A stretch of 64,000 nt of DNA from Gorsachius magnificus (lineage: Eukaryota; Chordata; Aves; Pelecaniformes; Ardeidae). The DNA is taken from contig CM067084.1 of the NCBI GenBank assembly GCA_034008185.1, positions 60,650,599 through 60,714,598 on the forward strand. The letters are read 5' to 3'. Below, one piece after another: positions 27,525 through 41,000 of this stretch (position 1 is its first letter; each line of letters starts with the position of its first letter). The notes under the pieces are model-generated. The model was not told the DNA's origin. It searched no databases and saw only the letters and a list, made by a program, of their open reading frames with translations. The position numbers were made by a program, and so were the translations under genes.

Positions 27525-30500
27525 CAAACAAAAATAAAACCCAAAAACATGCACAAGGGTGAAAAAATTTGTTTACTGAAACATGTATACTTTCATTGCA
27601 GATGGGTTTAACCTCAGCTAAACTGAACACAGATGAATTAATTCTGCTGCATATTAGATTTCAATAAAAAATATTTTATTGTGTTCATGATTGTACACAC
27701 ATTTTTAAAGACTGCAATAACCAGAAAAAAATATGGCATATAACCAATATTTTAGTTTAATGTTATATTCCAATTTTTTATTTACAGTTATTAATCTGTA
27801 TTAAAATTAAACCTTCAAATTAAGAACTTCCTTGATTTATGTGTTAAAGCTCAAATATGTGATTGATTTGTCAAGTCAAGCAATTACTACTGCAATTATA
27901 AAATGTGGATCTCTGTTTACCCATTTTGGTATGGGGGAAATATACCACTGATAGTAAACACTTTCAAAAGCTAAGCACTAAACTGAATACACTTGTGCCT
28001 CTTTCTCTAACTCATTGTCTCAGTATTTGAAGCAAGTAACTGACCACTGTCCAGATCACATTTCATTAAAATCTGCACAATAATATAACCAAGATATAAA
28101 TTCAGTTTAAAAAAAGTAATTTTTCTAAAAAAGATTAATTATAAAATATCAGAAAGTGCTAACCAGCTGATACTGGATACCAATATTGCACAGTATTATC
28201 ATTTAAAGAAAAGGGCTACTTAGATGAATAATTATAGTCAACTGAAAAAGAGCTGACTTTACTTGAATAATAATTCATCTCCATTTTGGCTTGAATTTCT
28301 CTTGTGTCACATTCAATTCTAAACATGGCAGGAACGTCAATCTGTGCTCTTGAAAGTTTTGTCTGAATCATAACCTCTGATTTTAATCTGAAATGTACAT
28401 CACGCACTTGGTTGTCCTTCCTGTGTACCAATGCCTTCAAAATTCTAAGGGAGCACTCCGCCTTATTGTGTTGATGTCTGTAGAAGACAGTTTGTTAAGA
28501 CAACTTTCTGATTTAATGTTTCTGCTGCATCTCTTGGCTGAAAAACTCAGTGTGCACTTGCTATAAGCATGCCCTTTGCTGCAGTACAACAATGCCCTTG
28601 TTTGATGAATTAAGCATTCTGACATTTTTAAAGCACAGTTCTGATGTTTTATCCAATGAGTACAGTATGTAGAACCAACGTCAACTGTTACTAGTAAAAG
28701 CTTCAGGCTTATGACCACTTTTGTTGAATTTACCTTTCATTCCACATAAAGTAAATGAGTTGGAATTAACAGGTTTGTCCTTGCAAAAGTGAACAGAAAG
28801 TCTGACGAAGTAATTCCCTGATAACCACAGCAAATTAGTCTTGAAGTCCACCAACACGGTAAGAGTCTTGCAGGCATCAAGCCTGAGGAGTATGCATAAA
28901 TTTCTTACTGTAAAATAGTAGTATTAATTGGGAAATCTTAACTAAGGAGAAGTAAAATGTTTTTTTCCTTCTTTCTATTTTTACCCTGGTTTGAAACACA
29001 GTTCACCAGAATTATGTACATATGTACACAGCATATATGCACACTAGACAAATTTTGAATACATATCCACAACTAGAAAGTCTACTGACATCTTCCTTTG
29101 GAGCTGTGTGCAGAAAAGAACAAATTCACACCTACCAATTGTGAATTTGGAAACATTTTCTTTTCAAAGATATAGCTTCTCACAATTACATGTAATTAAA
29201 ATATTGCTCTCCAGACATTATAACTTACTCTGAGAGAAGCCTAAAATTCCGATCTGGGAGGGGGGGGGAAAGTCCAAACCACCAGCCCCTGTTAGTAGAA
29301 GCAAACATTCCAGAGTTTTACACGTGGGTCCTGAAGCTGTCAGTCTCGCACCAGGGACTGACACCAATGAATTGACTTAACTGCTGAAGAAGTAACAATC
29401 AGATAATTATGAGACAAACATGCCAAGTTACTCTTGCAACTGGGTGCATGTTCCAGCATGTTTTATCATTGTTCCTGGTTTAAGTCTCTTGCGTACTTGT
29501 CTTAGACACAGTAAAGCAGTGAAAAAAATCCACATGATGAGTTATACATTATTACAGAAGCATGACATTCCTTTCTACATCCTGCAAATGCAGGATTTTG
29601 AGTACTCAGTATTGGTACCATTAACTGCAGTGAAACAAACTTCATCGTGACATAGGGTTTTTTCGTTTGATTGGTTTGGTTCATGATGGTGGCGTGTTTT
29701 GGCTTATTTTTTTCTGGGAGGGATGGGGTTAGTGGGTTTTCTGTTCCAAAGAAAAATATTGGTAGTGATATTCTTACAGCTACTACTAATTGTCACATTG
29801 GAAGGAGTTAGTTGGAAACCAAAGCTAATATTTAAACTCTTATAGAAATATGGTAAGTAAACAGCTCAGAACCCCAGAAGCTTCCTAACCATCATAGACT
29901 TCTTTTCTCCCCTCAAAACTGTACAGATTTAGGTTCATACATACTAGGAAGCACCACCTCTGTCTTGTAGCAAATGGGTATTTAACCTCATAAAAAGAAA
30001 GCCTTGTAATCTCCAAAGTCAGTTCATAGCACTGGTGTGGATTAACACTTACAGAAGCGCAGAACCTCTTAGGGGTAAGATAACACCCAAAGCACATCCA
30101 AATTAATGGACATATGTATAAAAGTTTACACACCTTCTACATAAGTGGCCTCAAAAGCAGAAGAGGTCTGAACATACTGATGATCATCTGCATGAAGGAA
30201 AAACAGACAGGACTAAAAGACTGAGGCCCGAAAATATAAGGCCTTATATAAACAAGAAACATCTTGTGCTCTGCAAAAATTACCATTAAGATAGAACAGT
30301 GGACAAACACAAAACAGAAGTTAATGTTGTTCAGAATTAAACGCTAAGGCATTTGTCAAGGCATGCACTAAACTGACACCATAAAAATACTCACACCCAT
30401 ATAGGTTGTTCCTCAATGCTCTCAGGGTCCAAAGTTAACTCCTACTCTTTAGTTCTGAGTTTGAAACTATGAGTCAGAGGGACCTGTAAAACAGGCTTGA

Positions 30501-30610
30501 GCTCCATTCATAACCACTCTCAGTGAAGATGTCTCTCAGCCAACATGCAAATTTTTAAAGATGCAAAGTTTAAAGAACAGTCTTAGTCCAGGCAGCAGTT
30601 GAAGTGCATA
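27525..30610. other. Mostly unique A+T-rich DNA
   Basis: No recognised gene. The one stretch that reads somewhat like protein is on the minus strand at 28216-28480 and is listed separately. A T/G-rich low-complexity run lies near 29660-29740. Confidence 0.5.
28216..28480 (-). CDS. Possible minus-strand terminal exon (weak candidate)
   Basis: On the minus strand an AG at about 28480, preceded by the pyrimidine-rich TGTCTTCTAC, opens a frame of roughly 87 codons that ends with TAG at 28216-28218. The predicted residues are mixed, polar and charged, with the C-terminal end ...FSVDYNYSSK, and are not low-complexity. I do not recognise the protein. Chance frames of this length are common in this DNA, no polyadenylation signal is obvious just downstream, and no partner exon has been shown to join in phase. 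It is recorded only because it has both a plausible acceptor and balanced composition. Confidence 0.15.
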
Positions 30611-31285
30611 TATTCACAGAATCACAGAATTGCTGAAATAGAAAGACATCTTTGTAGGTCATCCAGTCCAACCCACCTGCTCAGAGCATGGTCACCTACT
30701 GCAGGTTGCTCAGGGCCATGCCCAGTTAGGTTCTGAATACCTCCAAGGATGGAGACTCCACAGTCTTTGCTTAAGCTGTTCCAGTGTTTGACCACTCTCA
30801 CAATAAAACAGTTTCTTCTGGGATTCTTCTTCTAGGATTTCCTGTGTTTCAATTCATGCCCACTGCCTCTTGTCCCTTCACAGGATACCATTGAAAATAG
30901 TTTGGGTCTGTCATCTTAACTTCCTCTAATCAGGTATTCATACAGCTTGGTAAGGTACTCCTGAGCCACCTTTTCTCTAGGCTAAACAATTCCAGCTCTC
31001 TCAGCTTCTCCTTCTATGACAGATTCTCCAACCAGCTCATCATCTCTTCTGTCCTTTGCTGCATTCACTCCAGTACATCCATATTTCCCCTGTATTTGGG
31101 AGCACAGATCTGGACACAGCACTCCAGACGTGTCTCACCAGTGCTGAGTAGAAAGAAGGATCATCTCCCTGAACCCACTGGCAATGTTCTGCTTAATACA
31201 ACTAAGGAAGTTTTTGGCCTTCTTTGCCACACATTGCTGGTTCATGTTTAACTTGTCTGCCAGGACTCCCAAGTTCTTCAAACTG
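30611..31285 (-). mobile_element. CR1 LINE fragment, minus strand
   Basis: The + strand starts with ATTCACAGAATCACAGAAT, the reverse complement of the CR1 terminal repeats. It continues with a TCATCCAGTCCAACCCACCT block, a GTTGCTCAGGGCCATGCCC block, CTCCACAGTC, a CTGTTCCAGTGTTTGACCAC block, and then ORF2-end sequence with CACTCCAGACGTGTCTCACC and CCACACATTGCTGGTTCATG. About 675 bp of the 3' part of CR1 survive with moderate divergence. Any open frame across it is antisense or broken. The 5' truncation falls near 31285. Confidence 0.93.
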
Positions 31286-31729
31286 CATATACATATATAC
31301 TTTCCAAAACAAGTTTCATATATCACCATCATAAAGATTTAGAAAATCAGGAACTTCAAAAGACAATCAGATAAGAGAACCTGCCATGCCTTATCATGCG
31401 GCTCCAAACTCTGAAAAATACTTAATCACTTATCTATGTAGATATGTACTCAACCAGGGCTTTGTAATTGCCTAAGACCTAGTTCAGCTTACTTCATCTT
31501 CAAATATGTGCTTTAAAGCAGCCTCTGAAATCCTCATCTTTCTTCTCCAAATAAGTACTCCAATCACCAACTTATCATATGAACAACAGAAAAAAGAGAA
31601 GAATACATCTTCTGTATACGTGTATTGAAAGATGGGATGAAGGTCCTTAACTGAATGCAGTGAATCCTCTAGTAGGTGGACATTTCCGTGACACCTCAGT
31701 TATTTCCTACCAACTCAGGGCAGTTTGAC

Positions 31730-32123
31730 TCATAATGCTGTCTTCTGCGAGTCTCTCTCTGCAGCAGATAACTGCATGAAGAGAGGCATAAAGAGCTCAG
31801 GCACACAATCAAAGGTAAGGTCCACAGACATCAGGCTCTCAAACAAGCTTTTGGTTTGCATGATATACTTTTGTAGATCTATTCCCAGATGGCCAGTTAT
31901 ATAGACACCCAAGTGTCTCTGAATATTATAGTTCAATACAGCCAAATCAAGACAGGGTCATCATAAGGTGTCTTCAGAGCCAAACTGATAAGAGCAAATG
32001 ATAAAAGCACTGAACACTCAAAATTTTTCATCAGCTGCATTTCACCACTGAAAGTACTTTGACTGAAAATTAAAGGCCAGCATGTCAATAGAGTGTCAAA
32101 GACTTCCTGCAGAAATACGAGAT
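31730..32123 (-). pseudogene. Candidate minus-strand exon with a frame break
   Basis: The minus strand has a strong acceptor (long pyrimidine run ending ACTGTTCTCCTAG) just before 32123. From there a frame stays open to a TGA at 31933-31935, with the text LVFLQEVFDTLL... and then ...ALKTPYDDPVLIWLY. An overlapping frame shifted by one position takes over near 31945 and stays open to a TGA at 31730-31732 (LNYNIQRHLGVYITGHLG...). Both halves are hydrophobic-helical and balanced in composition, like an alpha-solenoid protein, which suggests one exon with a single frame break. With two leading bases, the exon joins in phase to the exon candidate at 36518-36688, which ends with one base of a split codon. 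I do not recognise the protein. The case rests on splice signals and phase only, and could be chance. Confidence 0.28.
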
Positions 32124-34157
32124 CTAGGAGAACAGTGGTGAAAGTAGTAAGAAAGATAAAAAGTTTCATCAACAGTACAAGGAGATACATGAAAAACAAT
32201 AGTTAAACAGGAAGGAAAAGGGGAAACACAAATGGCTTTTTGCTTCATTAGAGACATAAGTAAAAAACAGAGGAGGGTGTGCAAAAAAAGCGGCTTATGT
32301 GGACAACTTTAGAATCAAGGGGTGAGAATTGCCAGTCTTTGGGGAGTAGGAACATCTAATGTAGAACAGCAAACTGCACTATAACTGGCATTGTTTTATT
32401 TATACTCTCATCCGTAACACATCTTCTATAAAGCTTAGTGGGAATTAGCTCTACAGGGAATTTTTTGTTGGTATTACTATTGTACATGAGGTGACAAAGT
32501 TCTTATGCTTTAAAGGACTTTAATGTCAAGGTTAGTAACTCTGAGCCTGGAGGTAATTCATGGAGTCTGTAGATGATAATATGAACAAAATACTCAGCCC
32601 CATTTCATTATCCCATTCCAACACAACTGCAGTAAACACACAGACCCTCAAGATACATAAGTAGCACATATTTGAAATTAAAATCTTTCTTCTAAAAGCA
32701 GTACAGTTATATTTGTACCATGTCTACTATCCCTTGTCATAACCACTGAAAAAGAAAAAAAAAAAGGTAACATCAAACCTCATGCTTTCCATAGCTTCCA
32801 CTTTTAAAGGAGAGAAGGAGAAAAAGTGGTTTTCTCAGTAAACTTCCAACACAAAATGATACAGATTATCCTCCCATGAAATGTACATATTGTTTGCTCT
32901 TATTATTCATCAAATATTCTTTACTAAAGAAGGACTTGTTCTTTGCCAGACAACTTCCTTAATAAAGCTAGCAATGGTGTTATCATGCTTGCAGCAGAGT
33001 AGTAGAGCTACAATCCTTCTTCGTCATGCCAAAAGCAGACAAATAATCAGTCACATTGCAATTAACAAGGAGAAACGTCATTATCTTTATCAAGCTTTCT
33101 AGTCTTGCATTTCATAAACTAGATGGAACCATACAGGAGAAAAATGTTAGTAGAACAACAACTCTGTATGCCAAGGCTTGGATGTTTACCCCAATAACCC
33201 AAAGTACAGATATTTATAAAGCTGACAGGCCTATCAGTACCCCATGTGGAAGGGGTCTGATGATCAGAAAAACTGGTGGCTCTGCAAAGGTAATGCACAA
33301 TTACCTTTTAAATTAGCTTTCTTATTCCTTTTGTTACTTTTTATATCCTGATGAGCCACACACACTACCACAGATAACCAAACCTTGTTCCACAAACAAC
33401 AGTGCAGTTTCTCTGCATATTATATGTTAGAAATTCATGAATTCATTTAGTAGAAACATTTTAATAAACTGGGGAAAAAATGTAAATATGTAAAATTTTC
33501 TTGGTGGTTTTATGTCTTAAGCACATTCCTTAATTTTGAGGCTTTGTTCAGTTACTGACTTGCAAAGCTATGTGGAAGTTATGATTGCACATATTTTAAA
33601 GGTATTAAGTCTCAAATTATAAAAGCATATGTACCACGTAAAATTTGCAGAAAATTCTCAGTAGGATTTTTAGTTTTTATTTGCAGTACTTAGGTACAAC
33701 TAATAGTACGTAAGCAAACTAGTATATTAGCAAAACCTAAATTATACTTTCAGGCTTTTACTTACATTTTAAAATATAGTTGGTGCCAGGTTAATAGTGA
33801 CTTTGGTCAGCATAATTGTCTCACTATCGTTCTGTGGATTCCCTACAAGAAGGGATTGTTGCGTAGCCTACAGCACACCAAAGAATGTGGTTTGGTACCC
33901 ACCTGTCAAGCTAGAATTTGCAACCACAATAATTAGTAGTGACTGGATTTTGACAAGCTAAGCATGACTGTGCTCCTTAAAATTGCTGAAATAGAAACTT
34001 GGAGGGTGCAGAAGAAATTTTGAGAAGTATCCTGGTATCAGTACTCTGCTATGCTGTGGCAAAATTATTCACAGTATTGTAATCTGGTCACTATAATTTC
34101 TACCAGGATTCAAAAGTCTACTTTGTGATAGCCACATCAATCCTTCTCAAAGAACAT

Positions 34158-34183
34158 CCCTACCCCTACCCCCACCCCCCCCC
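34158..34183. repeat. C-rich tract, minus-strand G-quadruplex candidate
   Basis: Four C-runs of 3, 4, 5 and 9 bases are separated by TA, TA and A. On the minus strand this gives four G-runs with very short loops, the arrangement expected to fold most stably. No promoter or exon is visible beside it. Confidence 0.65.
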
Positions 34184-36517
34184 AAACAAACAAGACAGAA
34201 AGAGTTTTGTGTATAGCATATATCATGACTATTCGTGAAAGAGGTGAATTGGCAGATTCATTAGTCAAAAATTTTCATGAACTTTTGGCATGACTCAGTA
34301 GGACAGAGGAACCCTGCACAAAAAATAGGGTGTTGGGTCCCAGAGCCTATATATTTTGGGGAAATCTATTGCATATGAATCCTCTTAGAGGCACTGTTGT
34401 TCAATATTTTTTGTCACACTTCTTTCCTGCCTAATAAAATTATTTCAATATCTTTGAACACATTGGCCTACAGGTACCTTGGAATATCTTCTAAATAACA
34501 GTGTCAATATGTAGGAGCTCTCTGGAAAGAAATGTTAAACCCAGTGAGGATTTTTAAAGGGTTTTTTTTGCTTTTGTTCTTTTTGCTGTGTAGGAAGCAA
34601 TGATACCCTTGCACCATTAAATATACAGAGCAAACCAGTCTCAACGTTTTATCCAGAGAGATATCTGTATTACATTGCATGAAGGGAAGCAATTTGCAGA
34701 GAGCAAATACTTGTAGTCTCTAAAGAAACTAGGTTTACTGGCAACATCCCAAACTGGGTATCTCAAAAGCAGAACCTCCCAAAACATTAGCCACTACTAA
34801 AATATTTGTCTAGGACCTTCTGTCAGTAGGTAAATATCTTGTAGTTAAAACTTTCACATTTCAGGATTCATTTCTGGAAACAGTTCAACAAAGTTCTAAA
34901 TCTGCTTCCACCCTCAAAATTTATTTTCTGTGACTATAGGTCATTTTGAATTCAAAACTGTATTTCTGTTAATTGGACTCTGGAACAGAACAACTTCTGG
35001 AAAAAATTCATGCTTGCTCAGCACTTCCTATTTTCACAGTTAACATTAAGGGGAAAAAAGATTAGTAAGAAGGAAAGAAAAGCAAAAAAAATTGCATGGA
35101 CCCTTCTTGCTGTTGGTGTTTTCAGCTCAAAGCCAGAGATTTAGAGCAGTTATAACTGGGCAGACCCTAGCAGAATTGTTCAAGTGTCTGTGTACTCCAT
35201 CAACACAGACCTAAAATATGCTATTCAGTAGAAATGGCTATGTGCAAGCAAGAAAATTTGCAGGTTTGCAGGTTTTATTAGCTTAGTTCTCACGCCATGC
35301 TAAAGTAGTAAGACTGTTCTAGACTTAATTGATCTTGAAAGCATCATGGCTGCATTTGCACAATGCTTAATCTGACCTAATCAGCCTGGCAAAATAAGAG
35401 CAGCTTGATGTCACTGCATCTGCAGCACGGTTGCCCTACAAACCAGTTAATCCACCCACAAATAATATAGAATTGCCTGCTTAAGGTATAGAGAACTGAA
35501 GCGTTAGATTCTTTTGTTAAACTACATACGCACATCAGTTACATTTATTGAAAGATACAGTAGAAAATAAGTTAAAGTGTGAAATTACAGCAGCTTTAAG
35601 TTTAGTACAGAGATCTTCACAAAGACAAGAACACTGCTGATTTTCTCTGAGGGAAAAAACCTATTTAACAATAAAGAAAATATATATTTTATCTTTTTAG
35701 ACTATTCATTAAGAACTTGAATGGGTCCATCTGCAATCTTTTGCAGTTCTGCATTGCTACATAAAGGAAAATAAAAAGGGTGTTTCCCAGGCTTCTTATT
35801 TGTGAGCTATTCTAATACTACTCACATAACCAATTTGTTTTAAGAGACATACTATTTGTAGCTTGACTACCACATTACAGTTGTGTGAAGAAAATTGCAA
35901 CACACAAACCCCCTTAACCTCTATTAGTCTTCAGCTGTATGGAATGCATTTTAACCTGTCAGATCTTGTGTTCCACTGCTCTAAGATCAAGCCATATGTA
36001 ATATTCATCAGTTTAAATAATGCCAGAGACAAACACCATTCACAGCAACTTCCTCAAACACTGAAACAAGTAGCTGCTGTTGAATATTATAATACTATTT
36101 GTTATCTATCTCAGCAACAGAGAGAGTTCATTTTTGGACAAATTAGTTTCTAAGTTACTGATGCTGAGACATAAATAATTGGAATCAGTAGAACTGTTCC
36201 CAAGTGTGTGTCTGCTGTGCTTTTACATATGGCAACTGCTTGGAATGGGTAAAAATCACGTATTTCAGGAAATATTTTTCCTCCATATATGCTTGTTTCT
36301 GTCACATTTACTGTAAGCTATATAATTTCAGGTTGATCTTGTAAATGAAACTGATGAAAACAAAACTTTCCTCAGTACCTCAAAAATTTCTAATGACAAC
36401 TCATGTGTTTTATGACGCTGGTAGTTCTACAAACACCACTATTTTGAACAAACAGAATAAGGTATGGAGTTTTCCTTCAGAAACAAAACCCAACTTGATT
36501 TAAACAAACAATGGTAC

Positions 36518-36688
36518 CTTGTCTAGGACCACAAACGTACAGAATGAATGGTATCTTGCCTTCATAGATGACATTAGTTCCTGATACAACAGTGCAAAGC
36601 AGGGCCTTCCGCACTTGGGCAACTGCTATGTTTCCATTGATAAGGTAAGGACTCCTGTCTCCTAATAAATTTATGGATGCTCTGCTGA
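36518..36688 (-). CDS. Candidate internal exon, minus strand, unknown protein
   Basis: On the minus strand a good acceptor (GACTTTGTGTTTTCTAG) is followed by 171 bases and a fair donor (CAAG|GTACCA). The 171 bases hold two leading bases, 56 uninterrupted codons and one trailing base. The reading includes SINLLGDRSPYLINGNIAVA and ends ...ILYVCGPRQ. It is less A+T-rich than its flanks and contains CpG dinucleotides, unlike most of the window. The trailing base plus the first two bases after the strong acceptor at 32123 make a complete codon, so the two candidates splice in phase. I do not recognise the family. The composition and paired splice sites favour a real exon, but a chance frame is not excluded. 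Confidence 0.33.
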
Positions 36689-37108
36689 CTAGAAAACACA
36701 AAGTCAATGCAAATTCCTCTGGTACTACTGCCCCAGCTCTTATAGCCCAGTGGAGCAGCTGCTCCCATGTTTCTTCAGTTTAGCTGGAGTAGGATGTAGG
36801 AATGGAGCCAATAATCCATGGTGGATAGAATAACCTTGGGAAGCAAGAAGCAAAAAATTTTAAGGGTTGCCACTTTTTTTTTAAAGCACTATGAGAAGAA
36901 AAAGTTGTGTGACTGCCTGTATAATCTCCCATGTCAAAATCAAATACACTCATGATAAAACCTATGAAAATTGCTAAAACAGATATTCTGAACCAGTTCT
37001 ATTTTTCCATAACTGCTGTCTGCCTACTAAATGCTTTTTAACCTCTATTACACTTTCACTGAAAAATAGCTAAGAAATTGAATTTCCACAATGAACTAAA
37101 TTAACACT

Positions 37109-37284
37109 TAGTAGCTATCTGATGGCATTGATCCTACTTTTCTTACTTCATTGCTATTAAATATTTACCATCTGTTTCTGGAATTTTACACTGTAATGAC
37201 TGCCATTTTTCAGAACCTCCCACTGTTTTGTACTATGCATAAGGTTGGAAGGAAGCAGTAAAGGCTAGTATTTCTCTTGCTACA
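37109..37284. repeat. Local duplicate, copy A
   Basis: This segment resembles 37866-38042 in the same orientation. Shared blocks include TAGTAGCTA, ATTAAATATTTACC, CTCCCACTGT and AAAGG-TAGT-TTTC, in the same order and similar spacing. By eye, identity is about 70 percent with small gaps. It may be an old tandem duplication or two copies of an ancient repeat I do not recognise. Confidence 0.6.
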
Positions 37285-37865
37285 TATACACATTTTCTCA
37301 GTATGTTCAGTGGTACAATACTCTCTCCATTCTGGAAACAGAATACAGGCTTTATGTACTATACAGGTTACATATCTCACCTCATTCTGCCTATAAAGTG
37401 CAAGAGTGCACTGAGGATAGGAGGCAATCCACAACTGGAAATCAGGTTGTGGAAAATACCAAATATGTTCTTAACCCTGTGAAAGAATGACTTTATTACA
37501 AATAGTTGCTAATATCTTCTAGTTATATTTGAAATACCATGTGCTCTAGAATTGTTACATCTCACTTCAGTCACAGCTGTGATGAAGAAAGGTACTTAAA
37601 TGGGTTATAACCATATTGTAGAAGTCAGGTGAAAATTAAATAGACTTCTTCCATTCATTGTTCTGGTAAAATGTGACCCAAAGTACATTAAATCCACAAG
37701 CAGTTCTTCAGCTTCAGATCTAACCACTTAGGCAGTAAGGCATGATCCATTCCTTTGCATTAAGACTATTAGCATGTGTAACTCTCAAGATAGGCTTCTA
37801 TTTTTATTTTTTTACTGATATTTATTGAAGGTGCTGCATACTGAGTATTTTTCTCCAGATAACAT

Positions 37866-38042
37866 AGTAGCTACTTGACTATATTAAATCTGGTTTTGCA
37901 GCTCCATTGGCATTAAATATTTACCTTCCACTTCTGAAATTTCAACATTTTAATGAACACCTACAAGTTTTCCCTGCTAACTCCCACTGTCTTACATCAT
38001 GCAGTTCAAAAGTAGTAGCAAAGGTTAGTGTTTCCCCATCAC
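37866..38042. repeat. Local duplicate, copy B
   Basis: This is the partner of copy A about 757 bp upstream, same orientation. The similarity fades on both sides of the roughly 175-bp unit. No terminal inverted repeats, poly-A tail or target duplications are visible around either copy. The two copies do not share an open reading frame, so duplicated exons look unlikely. Confidence 0.6.
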
Positions 38043-41000
38043 ATGGAAAATTATACTTCTATCAGATAAGCTGATGCAGAAATGGCACTTTCATATAATT
38101 AGGTCTCAAGTGACTTTAAACCACAGAAAATTCCCAAAGAAAAACAAAATAACAGAATGACAGGTTAAAAAAAAAATATTTCTTCCCAACTGTAAAATGC
38201 ATACTGTGATTCTTACTTTAAAGTAGTTTCAGATGTAATCATTTCAAAGTAGCCATTATGAAGGAATAACTGGGTCCAAGGATTCCCTTTACTCTCTGGA
38301 GTCAATAAACTGTGGTAGAGTCAGTTCCAGAGACAGAGGCTTCTGCATTCCCCAGGTAGGTGAGAGGGGAGGAGATGTGAAGCATACTGACTGAGCAAAT
38401 GCCACCCGTCACACTATGTACAGCTTTCCTACTCACAAAATGTTACTTCAGACTACATCTAGATTTTTTAAATAGTCTTCCTGAACCAGAGGTTTAGAGG
38501 TGATTTGCACAGATGGAGCCCAAGAAATAGAATGCAGCTCAAGATATGACCTTAAACTAAGCTGGTTGAAGCTTTCAAAACCCAGTGAAAAAAAAAAAAC
38601 AAAAAACCAAGCAGAACTGGAATTTCAGAACAAATATCACAGACAAATAATATAACTCATCACTATATGAAAATATTGTGTGTAGGAAGAGACAAAAGGT
38701 AGCCTACAATGGAGAGGGGTTTGAATTAATTTTTGTTTTCTTGCACCAGGGCAGTGAAACATGTACAAACAAATACACATTCCAGATGGCTAAAGCAAGC
38801 ATACTCATTCCTAATAGATTCAAGACATTGTTTAATACCAACTCCACTCTTGTGGAAGCAGAATTATCCCTACAATACTGCCAAGGTCAGTGAAAGCATA
38901 AGTTGCCTGCTGTGCAAGTATCATTGCACCATCCAGAACAGCCCAGGAGCTGCTAGGTAAGTGTCCCTGTTCACATTAAGCCACCTCTGTTGATAAACTG
39001 TGCTTGTGTAGACATTAGAAGGACTTTAACTAGAGCACAATTACATGGAAATTGAGCAATAATCGGGCATAACTAATTCATAAACCGACAACATATACAT
39101 CATGGTTTTATTTGTCAGATCTTGCCATCTGTTGCATATGTCGTAAGTAGAAAAATCAGAGAAAAGGAGCTGGTTTTTTTTTTCCCTACAGTGATCAAAC
39201 TCTTCTGAATTCCTCTATTTCCTTTCAGATTGTAATACACAGAAGTTCATTGACTTAAGGCCATTTTGCAAGTTTCTGACAGACAAGAAACAATGAAAAA
39301 TAGGATTATCATCTGAAAGGATGCCAACCATTTGAAAACAATTTAAAAAAATAAAATGCCTCTTTTCTTCTAAAGTATTTTATTTCTAAACCTGTAAAAA
39401 ACCATACCACCTGCTACATTAAGAAACAAGTATGTTATAAAACCCTTAGTAACATTTGCTGTATTTGGTGGCAGAAAAAGAATTCTCTAGTGAGCAGACA
39501 AATACAAAAAGATAAGTTAGTTTCCACAGCTCCCATATTCAAGAAGACAAAAAACAGTATAGTGATGTCCTTAAATCCTTTTCATTTTTTTTTTTTTTTT
39601 TAAATCATTGATTAGCAGAATGTGACAATAAGGAGTCCCATTATGCTAACCTAACAAAAAACACCAGAACGATTTATGGCTTCATACAAAATGGAGATGA
39701 GCATCTTGCCATGGTTTTCCTGTACTTTGGAATTACTTCAAAATTATTCACTAAACACATAAATAGTGATATAATGTGTGTTCATATATTTATATGTATG
39801 TATGTGCACGCACATAAATAAGCACACACACACATTAAAAGCAATTATTATGAATACAGGTGGCTGCATGTAAAAGACATGCAGGTAGACAAGTTTCCTT
39901 TACCCTTTCCTCCTGGAAGTTGTCTGGGAAAAGCAATTCAACTGGAGGGAAAAAAACACATGATAGAATATTACTAACTTTTATATGAAAGTGATGGGCT
40001 AAGTCTTTAAGCTGAGCATTCAGAAATGAGATGCTGAGGCTGCTATATATCTGTCTATACCATCTCATTACTTATTAGTAACTAAAAAGAAAATAGAATT
40101 AGAAATAATTACAAACTGACAAAGAACATTATTGCACCAACAAGTATTTGAATGGCATCCTCAACATTCACACAGTTTTGCACCTGCCATGTTGGGCTAG
40201 ATGAGTCAGTATAGTAGGTTTTAAGCCTCATAGCCAGGCATCACTGACAGGCAAGCCTATCTATTTACAGAACCAGATTGTATTCACAGTCTGGGTTTGA
40301 TGTCTACTTCTCCAGTAACTAATCAGTGAAAAGCTGTAAACAAAACCATCTGCTGATGTCAATACTTTCTCCTAACCAGGTAGTCACTTTCTTTGCATTA
40401 AATGCTGCTCATTTCCTTCTGATGTAATTTTTCAAGGGGAATGAGATGGTTAGGATGTGAAGCTCAGCAAGTTTTGTCTTCAAACTTCCTTTATAGGCAG
40501 CAAAAACATGTTTTAGGCAAGGTAATCTACCACATTTCCATTTACAACTAGTTAAAAAAGATATTAAGTACACAATGTTAAAGTTTTATAGGCCTTGGTT
40601 TCACAAGGAGCTTAAAGGCAGGCTCAATCTCTTCAGCCTTGTTTTAAAATGGCCACGCTGTAGCCTGAAATGACTGGTAGTTCTGGTCAATTTTAACAGA
40701 TTGATTTATGAAGTGTTATAATGCAGCTGCACTCTTATTAAGTCAGAATGGGATTTTCAATCATGCTAATCCATCTTTATTGATCAACTTTGGTTTCTGA
40801 AAAAAAAATGTTTTCCTCTAGGAATAAACAAGAACTTTATATAAAAGCGCACACACAACATCCTCAAGGAAAACTCCCTATTTTTAACACCATCACTTAG
40901 CACTAACATAAACAATGTCTTCCATCAAGCTTTTCCTAACCAGACTGGAGGATTTCATGCTTGAGGCATATTGAAGGTTAGGCTAGCTTCTGTTTTTCCA